From: Bacteroidia bacterium
GTDB taxonomy: Bacteria > Bacteroidota > Bacteroidia > Bacteroidales > CAJPTX01
DNA: 7,244 nt
Direction: 5' to 3'
NCBI GenBank assembly: GCA_905373625.1
Contig: CAJPTS010000092.1
Location: 1 to 7,244, forward strand
Part shown: positions 7,024 to 7,244 of the stretch, one piece after another
Layout: every line of letters begins with the position of its first letter
Numbering within the stretch: the stretch's first letter is position 1
Notes under the pieces: generated by a model
The model's input: only the letters and a program-made list of their open reading frames with translations
Told to the model about the DNA's origin: nothing
Database searches by the model: none
Program-made: the position numbers and the translations under genes

Positions 7024-7244
7024 ATGGTGGCATCGCTGCATGAGCTTTTTTCTTCCTGCACGCTCTGTTGGCACGCTTGTGGTACAGATCGGATAAAAGG
7101 CGCGCTAGGACGCTGTCAGATAGATGCTGCACTATATGTGGCAAGCGTCTGTCAGCATTTAGGCGAAGAACCTCTTTTGGGCGGCGAAAGAGGGGTGTGC
7201 AACGTCTTCTTTAATCATTGTAATTTGCAGTGTAAGTTCTGTCA
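7024..7244 (+). CDS. Radical SAM protein, PflX-like (COG1313 type), N-terminal part; 3' end outside window
   Basis: Start of a gene cut by the window end; 73 codons plus two bases are visible. Two cysteine clusters stand out. The N-terminal one is C12-X2-C15-X3-C19-G...R23...G29-R-C31. The second is CNLQCKFC (C66-X3-C70-X2-C73), the radical SAM motif that holds the 4Fe-4S cluster cleaving S-adenosylmethionine. HLGEEPLLGGERG (45-57) followed by VFF matches the layout of PflX-like proteins (G-E-E-P...G...FF..CNL.C.FCQ), which resemble pyruvate formate-lyase activating enzyme but have no firmly established substrate. The AmmeMemoRadiSam enzyme AmrS has a similar two-cluster layout and is the main alternative, but the EEP motif favours PflX. 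Variations are Trp at residue 16, where Pro is usual after the second Cys, and additional cysteines C43 and C59. The ATG at 7024 is the first possible start, because an in-frame TAG lies immediately before it (7021-7023). It begins seven bases after the glycosyltransferase stop. Confidence 0.85.
   Translation, partial: MVASLHELFSSCTLCWHACGTDRIKGALGRCQIDAALYVASVCQHLGEEPLLGGERGVCNVFFNHCNLQCKFC

Overview
The window reads as an ordinary, gene-dense chromosomal segment of a Bacteroidetes bacterium, probably of the order Bacteroidales. The basis is moderate GC, weak or absent Shine-Dalgarno sequences before most genes, no recognisable sigma-70 type -35/-10 boxes, and protein styles typical of that group. 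These include a secreted S41 peptidase with a long C-terminal helical tail, a DeaD-like helicase with a DbpA-type C-terminal domain, and a GT4 enzyme with an 'FPY...ETFI..E' N-terminus. The taxonomic placement is inference from sequence style, not a database match. All six genes lie on the + strand, and I see no mobile element, tRNA, rRNA or CRISPR array.

Layout: positions 2-811 hold the 3' half of guaA (GMP synthase), whose 5' end lies outside the window. After a 174-base T/C-rich gap comes an exported S41 (C-terminal processing type) serine protease, 986-2635. A 157-base gap containing a perfect 10-bp inverted repeat with a nested small hairpin leads to a DEAD-box RNA helicase (deaD-like), 2793-4445. 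Only 19 bases later begins an RlmL-like THUMP-domain 23S rRNA guanine-N2 methyltransferase, 4465-5643. A 110-base gap with a 9-bp hairpin, a direct repeat and a clear ribosome binding site precedes a GT4-type glycosyltransferase, 5754-7016. Seven bases after its stop starts a radical SAM protein of the PflX-like (COG1313) type, cut by the window end at 7244.

Functional reading: helicase plus methyltransferase form a probable two-gene ribosome-biogenesis unit. Both families act on the 23S rRNA or the large subunit, so the pairing makes sense. The glycosyltransferase and radical SAM gene form a second close-spaced pair with no obvious shared pathway. guaA (purine nucleotide synthesis) and the periplasmic protease each look like separate transcription units.

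I found no convincing undescribed multi-gene system. The items most worth a second look are the structured leader before the helicase, the helicase/RlmL pairing, and the PflX-like protein with its extra cysteines.
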